DNA of 64,000 nt from Streptomyces catenulae (GTDB lineage: Bacteria > Actinomycetota > Actinomycetes > Streptomycetales > Streptomycetaceae), in contig NZ_JODY01000017.1 of assembly GCF_000718015.1 (NCBI RefSeq), forward strand, positions 62,001 through 126,000, read 5' to 3'. The translations under genes and the position numbers were made by a program. The notes under the pieces were generated by a model that was not told the origin of the DNA, searched no databases, and saw only the letters and a program-made list of their open reading frames with translations. This document shows positions 44,784 to 54,043 of the stretch, in pieces; the first letter of the stretch is position 1; the number at the start of each line of letters is the position of its first letter.

Positions 44784-45188
44784 ATGAACCCGGTCCGCGC
44801 CACCGCCCTCGCCTGTCTGATGCCGCTGTCGGACCTGGGCGACGAGCCCTTTCTCGTCGACGACCGGGGCCAGCACGCGATGTGCGCGCGGTGGGCGGCA
44901 GCCCACGGCTACGACCTCACCTGCCGGTTGAGCCTGCACCGGCTGCCCGCCGGACACCCCACACTCTGGCGCGACGTGGACCGCGGACTGGTCGACGTCT
45001 TCGTGGCCCCGCACCGCCGGGCGCTGGAGCACGCCGTGGACGACGCCGACGCCTTCGCCGCCCGCTGCGCCGCCGCCGGTGTCCGCCTGGCCACCGCCGA
45101 CCTCGACGAACCGGTCTACGACCGCGCCCTGACCTCGGGCGTCCACCGCCGTCTGTCGATGCCGACGGCGGGGTACAGCGGACGCTGA
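44784..45188 (+). CDS. hypothetical protein resembling a serine-recombinase N-terminal domain without catalytic Ser
   Basis: A 134-residue protein. GQHAMCARWAAAHGYDL, HPTLWRDVDRGLVDVFVAPH and AFAARCAAAGVRLATAD follow the alternating helix-strand text of the resolvase N-terminal domain (the Q-x-x-x-C-x-x-A, P-x-L-x-x-D-V and D-x-V-x-V-x-x-x-x-R elements), but the region where the nucleophile Ser should be reads ACLMPLSDLG and the DNA-binding C-terminus is absent. It may be a captured relic or a stand-alone fold. ATG 44784 has GGAGG at five bases. Convergent with hspR. Confidence 0.7.
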   Translation: MNPVRATALACLMPLSDLGDEPFLVDDRGQHAMCARWAAAHGYDLTCRLSLHRLPAGHPTLWRDVDRGLVDVFVAPHRRALEHAVDDADAFAARCAAAGVRLATADLDEPVYDRALTSGVHRRLSMPTAGYSGR

Positions 45189-45225
45189 GCGGGCCCCCGG
45201 CGCACCCCGGACCCGGGCATGCGAA

Positions 45226-45247
45226 AGGGCCGGGTAGCCCCGGCCCT
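45226..45247 (-). terminator. terminator of the dnaK operon
   Basis: 9-bp stem AGGGCCGGG/CCCGGCCCT with a 4-base loop; in the minus direction it is followed by TTTCGC. It lies 30 bases beyond the hspR stop. Confidence 0.65.
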
Positions 45248-45276
45248 CTCCGCTGTTCACCACCGCACGCCTGCGG

Positions 45277-45726
45277 TCACTCGCCCCGCTTGGGGCGCCA
45301 CACCACCAGCGCGCTGGTCTGCTGCACATCCTGATACGGCACCAGATCGCGGCGGTAGGACGCGTGGACCGCGGCCTCCCGCTGCTGCATCGCGCTGGCC
45401 GCGCCCTCCAGGGCTCCCTGGAGTTCGGCGACCCGCTGCTGGAGGGCGGTGACCTGGTTCTCCAGCTCGATGATGCGCTTGATACCGGCGAGGTTGATGC
45501 CCTCGTCCTGGGACAGCTGCTGCACCGTGCGGAGCAGTTCGATGTCCCGGGCGGAGTACCGGCGGCCCCGCCCGGCCGTGCGGTCGGGCGAGACCAGGCC
45601 GAGCCGGTCGTACTGACGCAGGGTCTGCGGATGCAGGCCGGAGAGCTGGGCCGCGACGGAGATGACGTATACCGGCGAATCTTCGGTCAGTTCGTACGGA
45701 TTCCGACGGTGACCCCGGCTGTCCAT
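45277..45726 (-). CDS. hspR: heat-shock repressor HspR
   Basis: A 149-residue MerR-type repressor of the dnaK operon and clpB. The winged helix has VYVISVAAQLSGLHPQTLRQYDRLGLVSPDRT and RRYSARDIELLRTVQQLSQDEGINLAGIKRI; a coiled-coil (LENQVTALQQRVAELQ) follows. DnaK acts as co-repressor, so heat-induced titration of DnaK derepresses the operon. ATG 45726 is one base past the dnaJ stop; it is the last gene of dnaK-grpE-dnaJ-hspR, and its own synthesis is therefore autoregulated through the HAIR elements upstream of dnaK. Confidence 0.97.
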   Translation of the reverse strand: MDSRGHRRNPYELTEDSPVYVISVAAQLSGLHPQTLRQYDRLGLVSPDRTAGRGRRYSARDIELLRTVQQLSQDEGINLAGIKRIIELENQVTALQQRVAELQGALEGAASAMQQREAAVHASYRRDLVPYQDVQQTSALVVWRPKRGE

Positions 45727-45727
45727 C

Positions 45728-46906
45728 TCATGCTCCCTTCGCGGCCTGGAACAGCTCCGCCCGCGGATCCTGATCCGCGGTCGCCTCGCGATAGGACTCC
45801 AGCGACTCCTTCGCCTTGTCGCCGAGGTCCTTGGGAACGATCACCTCGACGGTGACCAGCAGGTCACCCCGGGTGCCGTCCTTCCGCGCCGAGCCCTTGC
45901 CCCGCGCCCGCATGGTGCGGCCGTTGGGCGTACCCGGTGCGATCTTGAGCGTGACGGGTGGTCCGCCCAGCGTCGGCACCCGCACCTCGCCGCCGAGCGC
46001 CGCCTCCGGGAAGGTGACCGGCACCGTGACGGTGAGGTTGTCGCCCTTACGGCCGAAGACCGGGTGCGGCTGGACGTGCACCACGACGTAGAGATCGCCC
46101 GCCGGACCGCCGTGCTCGCCGGGCGTGCCCTTGCCGCGCAGCCGGATGCGCTGCCCGTCGGAGACACCCGCCGGGATGCGGACCTGCATCGTCCGGGCGC
46201 TGGTGGCCCGGCCGCTGCCCTTGCAGACGTCGCAGGGGTTCTCCGCGATCAGGCCGCGGCCCTTGCAGTCGGCGCACGGATCGGTGAGCGAGAAGCCGCC
46301 GCCCGCGCCCCGGCTGACCTGACCGGTGCCCACACAGGTCGGACAGACCCGCGGGGTGCCGTTCTTGTCGCCGGTGCCCGAGCACGCCTTGCACGGCTCC
46401 TTGCTGGACATCCGGAGCGGGACCGTGGCCCCGTCCACCGCCTCGGTGAAGCTCAGCGTCACCTCGGACTCGATGTCCTGCCCCCGCCGCGGCTGGGTAC
46501 GGGTACCCGCCCCGCCGCCGCGGTTGAACAGGCCGCCGAAGACGTCCCCGAGGCCCCCGCCGAAGCCGCCGCCACTTCCCTGCTGCCCCGGCGTGCCCCC
46601 GAAGAGGTCGCCGAGGTCGAAGTTGAAGTTGCCGCCGCCCCCGCCGGGACCGGGCCGGAAGCCACCGTTGCCGAACAGCGCCCGCGCCTCGTCGTACTCC
46701 TTGCGGCGCTTGGGGTCGCCGAGGATGTCGTTCGCCTCGGAGATCTCCTTGAAGCGCGCCTCGGCGCCGGAGTCACCGGTGTTGGCGTCCGGGTGGTTCT
46801 CCCGGGCGAGCTTGCGGTACGCCTTCTTGATCTCGGCGTCGGTGGCGTCCTTCGGGACGCCGAGGACCTTGTAGTAGTCCTTCTCGACGAAGTCCTTCGT
46901 GCTCAT
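45728..46906 (-). CDS. dnaJ: chaperone DnaJ (Hsp40)
   Basis: A 392-residue type I J-protein. J domain residues 10-75 with the HPD tripeptide in ARENHPDANT; a Gly/Phe/Asn-rich region (about 80-145); four zinc repeats CKACSGTG, CPTCVGTG, CADCKGRG and CDVCKGSG; then the C-terminal client-binding barrel. It stimulates the DnaK ATPase and delivers substrates. ATG 46906 (MSTKDFVEKDYYKVLGV). Third gene of the operon, between grpE and hspR. Confidence 0.97.
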   Translation of the reverse strand: MSTKDFVEKDYYKVLGVPKDATDAEIKKAYRKLARENHPDANTGDSGAEARFKEISEANDILGDPKRRKEYDEARALFGNGGFRPGPGGGGGNFNFDLGDLFGGTPGQQGSGGGFGGGLGDVFGGLFNRGGGAGTRTQPRRGQDIESEVTLSFTEAVDGATVPLRMSSKEPCKACSGTGDKNGTPRVCPTCVGTGQVSRGAGGGFSLTDPCADCKGRGLIAENPCDVCKGSGRATSARTMQVRIPAGVSDGQRIRLRGKGTPGEHGGPAGDLYVVVHVQPHPVFGRKGDNLTVTVPVTFPEAALGGEVRVPTLGGPPVTLKIAPGTPNGRTMRARGKGSARKDGTRGDLLVTVEVIVPKDLGDKAKESLESYREATADQDPRAELFQAAKGA

Positions 46907-46951
46907 CCCCGACGTCCCTCCTTCCGTGTCTTCTTCTCTGCCGTCCGCACG

Positions 46952-47614
46952 TCAGCCCTCGTCCGGGCCACCGTTTTCCTCGTCCGAAGCCTTGGCACCG
47001 TCCTCGGATGCGGACTTACCACCCTGGGCGCCCGGCTGCGGCTCGGCGACGGCGACCCGCGCGGGGCGGATCGTTCGCTCACCGATGCGATACCCGGGCT
47101 GCAGGATGGCCACGCACGTGGTCTCCGTGACGTCCGGTGCGTACGAGTGCATCAGGGCTTCGTGGATCGTCGGGTCGAAGGGCTCGCCCTCCTTGCCGAA
47201 CTGCTGCAGGCCCAGCTTGGCGACCACGGTCTCCAGCGATTCGGCCACCGACTTGAAGCCGCCGACCAGCTCGCCGTGATCGCGGGCGCGGCCCACGTCG
47301 TCCAGGACCGGGAGCAGCTCGGACAGGAGGTTCGCCGCGGCGATCTCCTTGACCGCGACGCGGTCCCGCTCCACCCGGCGCCGGTAGTTCTGGTACTCGG
47401 CCTGGAGCCGCTGGAGGTCCGCGGTGCGCTCGGTGAGCGCGGAACGGGCCTGGTCCAGCTGGGCGGTGAGCGCGACGTCCTGTGCGCTCTGCTTGTCGTC
47501 CCCGGCCGGGGCCGAGCCCGCCTTGTCGGCGGACTCGGCTCGTGCCGCGTCGTCAGCTGCGGACTCGGCGGAGACGTCGGGCTTCTCGTCGAAGCCCGGG
47601 GTCTCCTCCGTCAC
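46952..47614 (-). CDS. grpE: nucleotide exchange factor GrpE
   Basis: A 220-residue protein that releases ADP from DnaK. Acidic N-terminal tail (1-45), long coiled-coil helix ([26 protein letters not shown]), then the beta-wing domain [12 protein letters not shown] and [21 protein letters not shown], all GrpE signatures. GTG 47614 overlaps the dnaK stop by four bases, so translation is coupled to dnaK. An acidic low-complexity tail closes the protein. Confidence 0.97.
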   Translation of the reverse strand: MTEETPGFDEKPDVSAESAADDAARAESADKAGSAPAGDDKQSAQDVALTAQLDQARSALTERTADLQRLQAEYQNYRRRVERDRVAVKEIAAANLLSELLPVLDDVGRARDHGELVGGFKSVAESLETVVAKLGLQQFGKEGEPFDPTIHEALMHSYAPDVTETTCVAILQPGYRIGERTIRPARVAVAEPQPGAQGGKSASEDGAKASDEENGGPDEG

Positions 47615-49473
47615 GCCGCACCGTCCTTCTTGGGCTTCTCGTCGTCGACGATCTCGGCGTCCACGACGTCGTCCTCGGCCTTGGCCTCGCCCGCACCGGC
47701 ACCCGCGGCGCCGGCGGCACCGGCGTCGGCACCCGCGGCCTGGGCGTCGGCGTACATGGCCTGGCCCAGCTTCTGCGAGACGGCGGCGACCTTCTCGGTG
47801 GCGGTGCGGATCTCGGCGGAGTCCTCGCCCTTGAGCTTCTCCTTCAGCTCACCGACGGCGGTCTCGACCTCGGTCTTCACCTCGGCGGGGACCTTCTCCT
47901 CGTTGTCCTTGAGGAACTTCTCCGTCTGGTAGACGAGCTGCTCGCCCTGGTTACGGGACTCGGCGGCCTCGCGGCGCTTCGCGTCCTCATCCGCGTACTG
48001 CTCCGCCTCCTGGCGCATGCGGTCGACCTCGTCCTTCGGCAGCGAGGAGCCGCCGGTGACGGTCATCTTCTGCTCCTTGCCCGTGCCCAGGTCCTTGGCG
48101 GTCACGTGCATGATGCCGTTGGCGTCGATGTCGAAGGAGACCTCGATCTGCGGGACACCGCGCGGGGCCGGCGGCAGACCCGTCAGCTCGAACATCCCGA
48201 GCTTCTTGTTGTACGCCGCGATCTCACGCTCGCCCTGGTAGACCTGGATCTGCACGGACGGCTGGTTGTCCTCGGCCGTCGTGAAGATCTCGGAGCGCTT
48301 CGTCGGAATCGTGGTGTTCCGCTCGATGAGCTTGGTCATGATGCCGCCCTTGGTCTCGATACCGAGGGACAGCGGGGTGACGTCGAGGAGCAGAACGTCC
48401 TTGACCTCGCCCTTGAGGACACCGGCCTGGAGGGTCGCGCCCATGGCGACGACCTCGTCCGGGTTGACGCCCTTGTTGGCCTCCTTGCCGCCGGTCAGCT
48501 CCTTGACGAGCTCGGCGACGGCCGGCATACGGGTCGAACCGCCGACCAGGACCACGTGGTCGATCTCGGACAGCGAGATGCCCGCGTCCTTGATGACGTT
48601 GTGGAACGGGGTCTTGCAGCGGTCGAGCAGATCGCTGGTGAGCTGCTGGAACTGCGAGCGCGTGAGCTTCTCGTCCAGGTGCAGCGGGCCCTCGGCGGAG
48701 GCGGTGATGTAGGGAAGGTTGATCGTCGTCTCGGTGGAGGACGACAGCTCGATCTTCGCCTTCTCGGCGGCCTCGCGCAGCCGCTGGAGCGCCATCTTGT
48801 CCTTGGACAGGTCGACGCCGTGGCCGTTCTGGAACTGCTTGACCAGGTGGTCGACGACGCGCTGGTCCCAGTCGTCACCACCGAGGTGGTTGTCACCGTT
48901 GGTGGCCTTCACCTCGACGACGCCGTCGCCGATCTCCAGCAGCGAGACGTCGAAGGTGCCGCCACCGAGGTCGAAGACCAGAATGGTCTGGTCGTCCTTC
49001 TCCAGGCCGTAGGCCAGCGCGGCCGCGGTGGGCTCGTTGACGATGCGCAGGACGTTCAGACCCGCGATCTCACCGGCCTCCTTGGTGGCCTGGCGCTCGG
49101 AGTCGTTGAAGTAGGCCGGGACGGTGATGACCGCGTCCACAACCTTCTCGCCCAGGTACGCCTCGGCGTCACGCTTGAGCTTCTGCAGGATGAAGGCGCT
49201 CATCTGCTGCGAGTTGAAGCCCTTGCCGTCGATGTCGACCTTCCAGTCGGTGCCCATGTGGCGCTTGACCGACCGGATGGTCCTGTCGACGTTGGTGACC
49301 GCCTGGCGCTTCGCGACCTCGCCGACCAGCACCTCGCCGTTCTTGGCGAAGGCGACGACGGACGGCGTGGTCCTGGCGCCCTCGGCGTTGGTGATGACGG
49401 TGGGCTCACCGCCTTCGAGAACACTGACGACGGAGTTCGTCGTGCCCAGGTCGATGCCGACCGCACGTGCCAT
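47611..49473 (-). CDS. dnaK: chaperone DnaK (Hsp70)
   Basis: A 620-residue Hsp70. [22 protein letters not shown] is the phosphate-1 loop; [40 protein letters not shown] and [13 protein letters not shown] complete the actin-like ATPase; [17 protein letters not shown] is the interdomain linker; the C-terminus ends in an Ala/Gly-rich tail and [14 protein letters not shown]. It folds nascent and stressed proteins and is co-repressor with HspR. ATG 49473 has GGAGG at seven bases. A HspR-controlled promoter lies immediately upstream. Confidence 0.98.
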   Translation of the reverse strand: MARAVGIDLGTTNSVVSVLEGGEPTVITNAEGARTTPSVVAFAKNGEVLVGEVAKRQAVTNVDRTIRSVKRHMGTDWKVDIDGKGFNSQQMSAFILQKLKRDAEAYLGEKVVDAVITVPAYFNDSERQATKEAGEIAGLNVLRIVNEPTAAALAYGLEKDDQTILVFDLGGGTFDVSLLEIGDGVVEVKATNGDNHLGGDDWDQRVVDHLVKQFQNGHGVDLSKDKMALQRLREAAEKAKIELSSSTETTINLPYITASAEGPLHLDEKLTRSQFQQLTSDLLDRCKTPFHNVIKDAGISLSEIDHVVLVGGSTRMPAVAELVKELTGGKEANKGVNPDEVVAMGATLQAGVLKGEVKDVLLLDVTPLSLGIETKGGIMTKLIERNTTIPTKRSEIFTTAEDNQPSVQIQVYQGEREIAAYNKKLGMFELTGLPPAPRGVPQIEVSFDIDANGIMHVTAKDLGTGKEQKMTVTGGSSLPKDEVDRMRQEAEQYADEDAKRREAAESRNQGEQLVYQTEKFLKDNEEKVPAEVKTEVETAVGELKEKLKGEDSAEIRTATEKVAAVSQKLGQAMYADAQAAGADAGAAGAAGAGAGEAKAEDDVVDAEIVDDEKPKKDGAA

Positions 49474-49491
49474 GTCGATTCCTCCAGCTGA

Positions 49492-49512
49492 CTTGAGTGG
49501 AACGGACTCAAG
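49492..49512. promoter_or_regulatory. HAIR element at the dnaK promoter (HspR operator)
   Basis: CTTGAGT-N7-ACTCAAG, a perfect 14/14 match. It overlaps the -10 box and the expected transcription start. Confidence 0.96.
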
Positions 49513-49539
49513 CATGCATGAGCCCGGAACACCTGTCAA
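49511..49539 (-). promoter_or_regulatory. dnaK operon promoter
   Basis: Minus-strand TTGACA (plus 49534-49539) and CATGCT (plus 49511-49516) are 17 bases apart. The promoter is bracketed by two HAIR elements, one over the start site and one directly upstream of -35. Confidence 0.7.
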
Positions 49540-49543
49540 CGGA

Positions 49544-49564
49544 GTTGAGTCGCGACCGCTCAAC
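49544..49564. promoter_or_regulatory. second HAIR element upstream of dnaK
   Basis: GTTGAGT-N7-GCTCAAC, 11 of 14 HAIR bases, on the far side of the -35 box. The rest of the 319-base gap up to the Fe-S gene shows a GTAGTC-N3-GTAGTC repeat near 49750 but no clear promoter. Confidence 0.75.
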
Positions 49565-49792
49565 TTTTATACGAGCCTTATCCTCAGCGGAGCGATCAAG
49601 GAGCGGGCGCGGGGGCGCGACCGCCGTCCGGTGGACGCCCGCCGCCCTCGCGCGGGGGCGCCCGCGCGACGCAGATCACCGGCCGGGCGGCTTCATGGGG
49701 CCCCGGATACTGGGTAACCTCAGCGCAGACCCGAAAAGTTACTGCTTAGTAGTCGCAGTAGTCCCCGCTCTCGCAGGCCCGAGGAGCCATCA

Positions 49793-52060
49793 ATGCAACT
49801 CGCCGCGATCATCGTGTCGCTGGTCCTAATCGCGGTCGGCGTCGCGCTGTTCGGCCGTGCCATCGCACAGATCTACCGCTTCGTACGGCTCGGCCAGAAC
49901 GTCCCCGCCGGCTCCCGGACCGACGACCCGAAGCAGCGCACCGTCACCGTGGTCAAGGAGTTCCTCGGCCACACCCGCATGAACCGCTGGGGCGTCGTCG
50001 GCGTCGCGCACTGGTTCGTGGCGGTGGGCTTCTTCTCGCTGCTGCTGACGATCGTCAACGCCATCGGCCAGCTCTTCAAGGCGGACTGGCTCCTGCCGAT
50101 CATCGGCGACTGGGCCCCGTACAACGTCTTCGTCGAGTTCATCGGCACGATGACGGTGCTCGGCATCCTCGTGCTGATCGCGATCCGCCAGCTGAGCAAG
50201 CCGGGCAAGCCGGGCCGCAAGTCCCGCTTCGCGGGCTCCAACTTCGGCCAGGCGTACTTCGTCGAAGCCGTCATCCTCATCGTCGGCGTCTGCATCTTCA
50301 TGCTGCACGCGCTGGAAGGCGCCCAGCACCACGTCGACGGCTACGAGGCGTCCTTCTTCATCTCGTACCCGGTCGTCAGCTGGTTGGAGGGGATGGACGT
50401 CGCGACGCTCCAGAACCTCACCTACTTCTTCGCCGGGCTGAAGATCGCGACCTCGTTCATCTGGATGATCACCGTCGCGCTCAAGACCGACATGGGCGTC
50501 GCCTGGCACCGCTTCCTCGCCTTCCCCAACATCTGGTTCAAGCGCGAGGCGGACGGCGATGTCGCGCTCGGCGCGCTGCAGCCGATGACCAGCGAGGGCA
50601 AGGAGATCGACTTCGAGGACCCGGGCGAGGACGACCAGTTCGGCGTCTCGCAGATCGAGCACTTCTCCTGGAAGGGCCTGCTCGACTTCTCCACCTGCAC
50701 CGAGTGCGGTCGCTGCCAGTCGCAGTGCCCCGCGTGGAACACCGGTAAGCCGCTCTCCCCGAAGCTGCTGATCATGGCGCTGCGCGACCATGCGCACGCC
50801 AAGGCGCCGTATCTGCTCGCGGGTGGCGGCAAGGACGCCGAGGGCGAGGAGAAGGCGACCGCCGAGCAGTTGGCGGACGTCCCGGCGGCGGCGCTGGCCG
50901 AGGCCGAGCGCCCGCTGATCGGCACGCTGGAGGAGAACGGCGTCATCGACCCGGACGTCCTGTGGTCCTGCACCACCTGCGGCGCCTGCGTCGAGCAGTG
51001 CCCGGTCGACATCGAGCACATCGACCACATCGTCGACATGCGCCGCTACCAGGTCATGATCGAGTCCAGCTTCCCCTCGGAGGCGGGCACGATGCTGAAG
51101 AACCTGGAGAAGAAGGGCAACCCCTGGGGTCTGGCCAAGAAGCAGCGGCTCGCCTGGACGAAGGAGGTCGACTTCGAGGTCCCGGTCGTCGGCAAGGACG
51201 TCGAGGACCTGACCGAGGTCGACTACCTCTACTGGGTCGGCTGCGCCGGTGCCCTGGAGGACCGAGCGAAGAAGACCACCAAGGCGTTCGCCGAGCTGCT
51301 GCACATCGCGGGCGTGAACTTCGCGATCATGGGCGGCGACGAGAAGTGCACCGGTGACTCCCCGCGCCGCCTGGGCAACGAGTTCCTCTTCCAGCAGCTC
51401 GGCGCGGAGAACGTCGCCACGCTGAACGCCGCCTTCGGCGAGGACGACGAGGACGAGTCGACCAGGAAGCCGAAGTCCTCGAAGAAGATCGTCGCGACCT
51501 GCCCGCACTGCTTCAACACGATCGCCAACGAGTACCCGCAGCTCGGCGGCGAGTACGAGGTCATCCACCACACGCAGCTGCTCCAGCACCTCGTGGACGA
51601 GGGCAAGCTGGTGCCGGTCACGCCCGTCGAGGGCCTGATCACGTACCACGACCCCTGCTACCTCGGTCGGCACAACAAGGTCTACACACCGCCGCGCGAG
51701 ATCATCGCCAAGGTGCCGGGCCTGCGGAACGAGGAGATGCACCGCCACAAGGAGCGCGGCTTCTGCTGCGGCGCGGGCGGCGCCCGTATGTGGATGGAGG
51801 AGCGCATCGGCAAGCGGATCAACAACGAGCGGGTCGACGAGGCGCTCTCCCTCAACCCCGACATCGTCTCGACCGCCTGCCCGTTCTGCCTCGTCATGCT
51901 GACCGACTCGGTCAACGGCAAGAAGAACGACGGCAAGGCGAAGGAGTCGATCCAGGTCGTGGACGTGGCCCAGCTGCTGCTGGACTCCGTCAAGACCCCG
52001 ATCGACCCCACCGACGACGCCCCGGCGGAAGACGCACCGGAGCCGGAACCGGCGAAGTGA
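49793..52060 (+). CDS. membrane Fe-S oxidoreductase, heterodisulfide-reductase D/E-like
   Basis: A 755-residue fusion. Residues 1-250 have five or six membrane helices like the gamma (haem b) subunit of nitrate reductase. Then two [4Fe-4S] motifs: CTECGRCQSQCP and CTTCGACVEQCP. The C-terminal part holds two cysteine-rich CCG-type domains (VGCAGALEDRAKK with KCTGDSPRRLGNE, and HDPCYLGRHN with GFCCGAGGARMW). Such proteins pass electrons between quinones and soluble partners and are widely conserved in actinobacteria; the donor is not established. ATG 49793 has GAGGAG at six bases. It is monocistronic, with a strong terminator. Confidence 0.9.
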   Translation: MQLAAIIVSLVLIAVGVALFGRAIAQIYRFVRLGQNVPAGSRTDDPKQRTVTVVKEFLGHTRMNRWGVVGVAHWFVAVGFFSLLLTIVNAIGQLFKADWLLPIIGDWAPYNVFVEFIGTMTVLGILVLIAIRQLSKPGKPGRKSRFAGSNFGQAYFVEAVILIVGVCIFMLHALEGAQHHVDGYEASFFISYPVVSWLEGMDVATLQNLTYFFAGLKIATSFIWMITVALKTDMGVAWHRFLAFPNIWFKREADGDVALGALQPMTSEGKEIDFEDPGEDDQFGVSQIEHFSWKGLLDFSTCTECGRCQSQCPAWNTGKPLSPKLLIMALRDHAHAKAPYLLAGGGKDAEGEEKATAEQLADVPAAALAEAERPLIGTLEENGVIDPDVLWSCTTCGACVEQCPVDIEHIDHIVDMRRYQVMIESSFPSEAGTMLKNLEKKGNPWGLAKKQRLAWTKEVDFEVPVVGKDVEDLTEVDYLYWVGCAGALEDRAKKTTKAFAELLHIAGVNFAIMGGDEKCTGDSPRRLGNEFLFQQLGAENVATLNAAFGEDDEDESTRKPKSSKKIVATCPHCFNTIANEYPQLGGEYEVIHHTQLLQHLVDEGKLVPVTPVEGLITYHDPCYLGRHNKVYTPPREIIAKVPGLRNEEMHRHKERGFCCGAGGARMWMEERIGKRINNERVDEALSLNPDIVSTACPFCLVMLTDSVNGKKNDGKAKESIQVVDVAQLLLDSVKTPIDPTDDAPAEDAPEPEPAK

Positions 52061-52137
52061 TCCCGGGACCCGAAGTGACCCCGGGCCCCGGAGTGATCCG
52101 GGCGCCGGTGGCCCCCTAGGGGCCGCGTTCCACGGAA

Positions 52138-52182
52138 ACGGCCGGTCCGTATCGAGCTCATCCCTCGATGCGGACCGGCCGT
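52138..52182 (+). terminator. 19-bp terminator hairpin after the Fe-S gene
   Basis: 12 perfect base pairs (ACGGCCGGTCCG and complement), one T-G pair, then six more (ATCGAG/CTCGAT), 7-base loop. Confidence 0.75.
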
Positions 52183-52331
52183 CGGTTTGTACGGGGGCGA
52201 GGCGGAGGCCCGGGGGCGCGGGGCCCGGAAGCGCCGCGTCCGCTGCCGCCGTCCCCGGGCTCTCCCCTGGCTCTCCCCGGCGCCTCCCGCCCCCGGAAAA
52301 CCACGCGACGTCCGTCCCGCCGTCCGGCACG

Positions 52332-52841
52332 ATGACGGCCATGACCTCTGCCCCGGCACCCGACGCGCGCCCCGGCGGCGCGATCCCGGACGACGGCGTC
52401 CGCGTCCGCCGCGCCACCACGGCGGACGCCCCCGCCATCGCCCGTGTCCACCGCGAGTCCCGGCGGGTCACCATGCCCTACCTCCCGCCGCAGCGGCGCG
52501 ACCTCGACGACGTCATCACCTGGATCCGCGACCATCTGCTGCCCGGCTGCACCACCTGGGTGGCCGAACGCGGCACCGAGATCATCGGCTACGCCGCCGT
52601 CCGCGACGACGCGCTCGAAGACCTCTACCTCCACCCCGACGAGCTGCGCCGCGGTCTGGGCACCCGGCTGCTCGAAACGGCGCTGGCCCACCGCCCGGAC
52701 GGCCTCACCCTGCACGTCTTCGAGGCCAACACCGGCGCCCGCGCCTTCTACGAGCACCACGGCTTCACCACCGTCGCCGACGGCTCCGACAACATGGAGG
52801 GCCTGCCCGAGCTGACCCTCCACCGCGGCCCGACCGGCTGA
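52332..52841 (+). CDS. GNAT-family N-acetyltransferase
   Basis: A 169-residue acetyl-CoA transferase. VRVRRATTADAPAIARVHRES is the N-terminal strand and helix; CTTWVAERGTEIIGYAAVRDDALEDLYLHPDELRRGLGTRLLE contains the acetyl-CoA pyrophosphate loop (RRGLGT); LHVFEANTGARAFYEHHGF is the C-terminal block. The substrate is not predictable. ATG 52332 or ATG 52341 could start it; no strong ribosome-binding site for either. Confidence 0.88.
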   Translation: MTAMTSAPAPDARPGGAIPDDGVRVRRATTADAPAIARVHRESRRVTMPYLPPQRRDLDDVITWIRDHLLPGCTTWVAERGTEIIGYAAVRDDALEDLYLHPDELRRGLGTRLLETALAHRPDGLTLHVFEANTGARAFYEHHGFTTVADGSDNMEGLPELTLHRGPTG

Positions 52842-53013
52842 GGCGGAGCCTCCCGTCGGAATCTCCCGTCGGGGCTTCCCCTAGGGGTCATGGCCGGTTT
52901 GCGCAGGTAGCGGTGTCCGGTTCCCCCTAGGGGATGTCACAGCTCGGCAGCAAAGGTCCCCCGCTGTCCCCGGGCCACCACGGGGACCGCGCGGAGCAGG
53001 TACGTTCGAGGGC

Positions 53014-53931
53014 GTGGCTGGATTCAGGATGGGTCGCGGACAAGATCCCCGCGCCGCACAGGACAGGCAGCAGCAGGGACAGCAGGCGCCGTACGGGCAG
53101 GGCCCCTACGGGCAGCAGCCCCCGCCCCCGCACGCCCAGTGGCAGCAGCCGCAGCCCGGGCAGTACGGCGGGCCGGGCGCCACGCAGCCGGACCGCTCCG
53201 GCGAGCCCGAGTACTTCGGCGACGGCGGCTACCAACAGCCGTACGCCCCGTACGCCCAGGCAGACGCCCCCGGACACACCCAGCAGTTCAGCCTCGACGA
53301 GGCCGACGCATACGGGCAGCAGCCCTACGACGACGGGCAGTACGGCGACGCCGGGGTCTACCAGGCGGGGCAGAACACCGCACCGTCCGGCCCCCGGCTG
53401 CACTGGAAGCAGTTGCTGCCCGGCATCGTGATGCGGCCGGTCGCCACGTTCTGGCAGATGCGCGACCACCAGGTCTGGGCGCCCGCGCTGATCGTCTCGT
53501 TCCTCTACGGGCTGCTCGCGGTCTTCGGCTTCGACAAGGCGCGCGAGGACGTTCTCAACGCCACGCTGGCGCAGAGCATCCCGTGGGTGCTGATCACCGC
53601 CGTGATGTTCGTCGTCGGCGGCCTGATCCTCGGCGCGGTCACCCACACCCTCGCCCGCCAGCTCGGCGGCGACGGCGCCTGGGCGCCCACCATCGGCCTG
53701 TCGATGCTGATCACGGCGATCACCGACGCGCCCCGGCTGCTGTTCGCGATGTTCCTCGGCGGCGACAGCCCGCTGGTGACCATCCTGGGCTGGCTGACCT
53801 GGCTGGCCTCCGGCTTCCTGCTGACGCAGATGGTCAGCAAGTCCCACGACCTGCCGTGGCCCAAGGCCCTGGGCGCCTCCGCGATCCAGCTGGTCGCCCT
53901 GCTCGCCCTGGTCAAGCTCGGCACGCTCTGA
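53014..53931 (+). CDS. Yip1-domain membrane protein with Gln/Tyr/Pro-rich N-terminus
   Basis: A 305-residue protein. Residues 1-125 are low complexity, rich in Gln, Gly, Pro and Tyr (QDRQQQGQQAPYGQGPYGQQ). From LHWKQLLPGIVMRPVATFWQMRD a Yip1-type membrane domain begins, with about five helices to the end. GTG 53014 follows a TACGTT box by seven bases and has no ribosome-binding site, so the message is probably leaderless. Function in bacteria is unknown; the N-terminal tail suggests a protein-interaction or condensate-forming role, which is inference. Confidence 0.82.
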   Translation: MAGFRMGRGQDPRAAQDRQQQGQQAPYGQGPYGQQPPPPHAQWQQPQPGQYGGPGATQPDRSGEPEYFGDGGYQQPYAPYAQADAPGHTQQFSLDEADAYGQQPYDDGQYGDAGVYQAGQNTAPSGPRLHWKQLLPGIVMRPVATFWQMRDHQVWAPALIVSFLYGLLAVFGFDKAREDVLNATLAQSIPWVLITAVMFVVGGLILGAVTHTLARQLGGDGAWAPTIGLSMLITAITDAPRLLFAMFLGGDSPLVTILGWLTWLASGFLLTQMVSKSHDLPWPKALGASAIQLVALLALVKLGTL

Positions 53932-53949
53932 CCGTACGGCCGGGCGCGT

Positions 53950-53963
53950 GTTTCACGTGAAAC
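53950..53963. promoter_or_regulatory. parS site
   Basis: Perfect GTTTCACGTGAAAC, flanked by partly complementary arms (GGCGC/GCGCC), 18 bases after the Yip1 gene and between convergent genes. Confidence 0.93.
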
Positions 53964-53985
53964 AGGCGCCGGGCCCGTACGGACC

Positions 53986-54027
53986 GAAGGGCCCCGCCCC
54001 CGGATCTCGTCCGGGGCGGGGCCCTTC
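53986..54027. terminator. strong bidirectional terminator
   Basis: About 18-bp stem (GAAGGGCCCCGCCCC... against its complement, one bulged C) with a 5-base loop, between the convergent Yip1 and SGNH hydrolase genes. Confidence 0.75.
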
Positions 54028-54043
54028 GCCGTGGCCGGAGTGC

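Noticed and set aside
52061..52137. Repeated CCGGGxCCCGxAGTGAxCC-like units after the Fe-S gene, considered as a repeat array
   Set aside because: Only three short imperfect units of low complexity; more likely drift in a non-coding tail. No CRISPR-like regular spacing exists anywhere.
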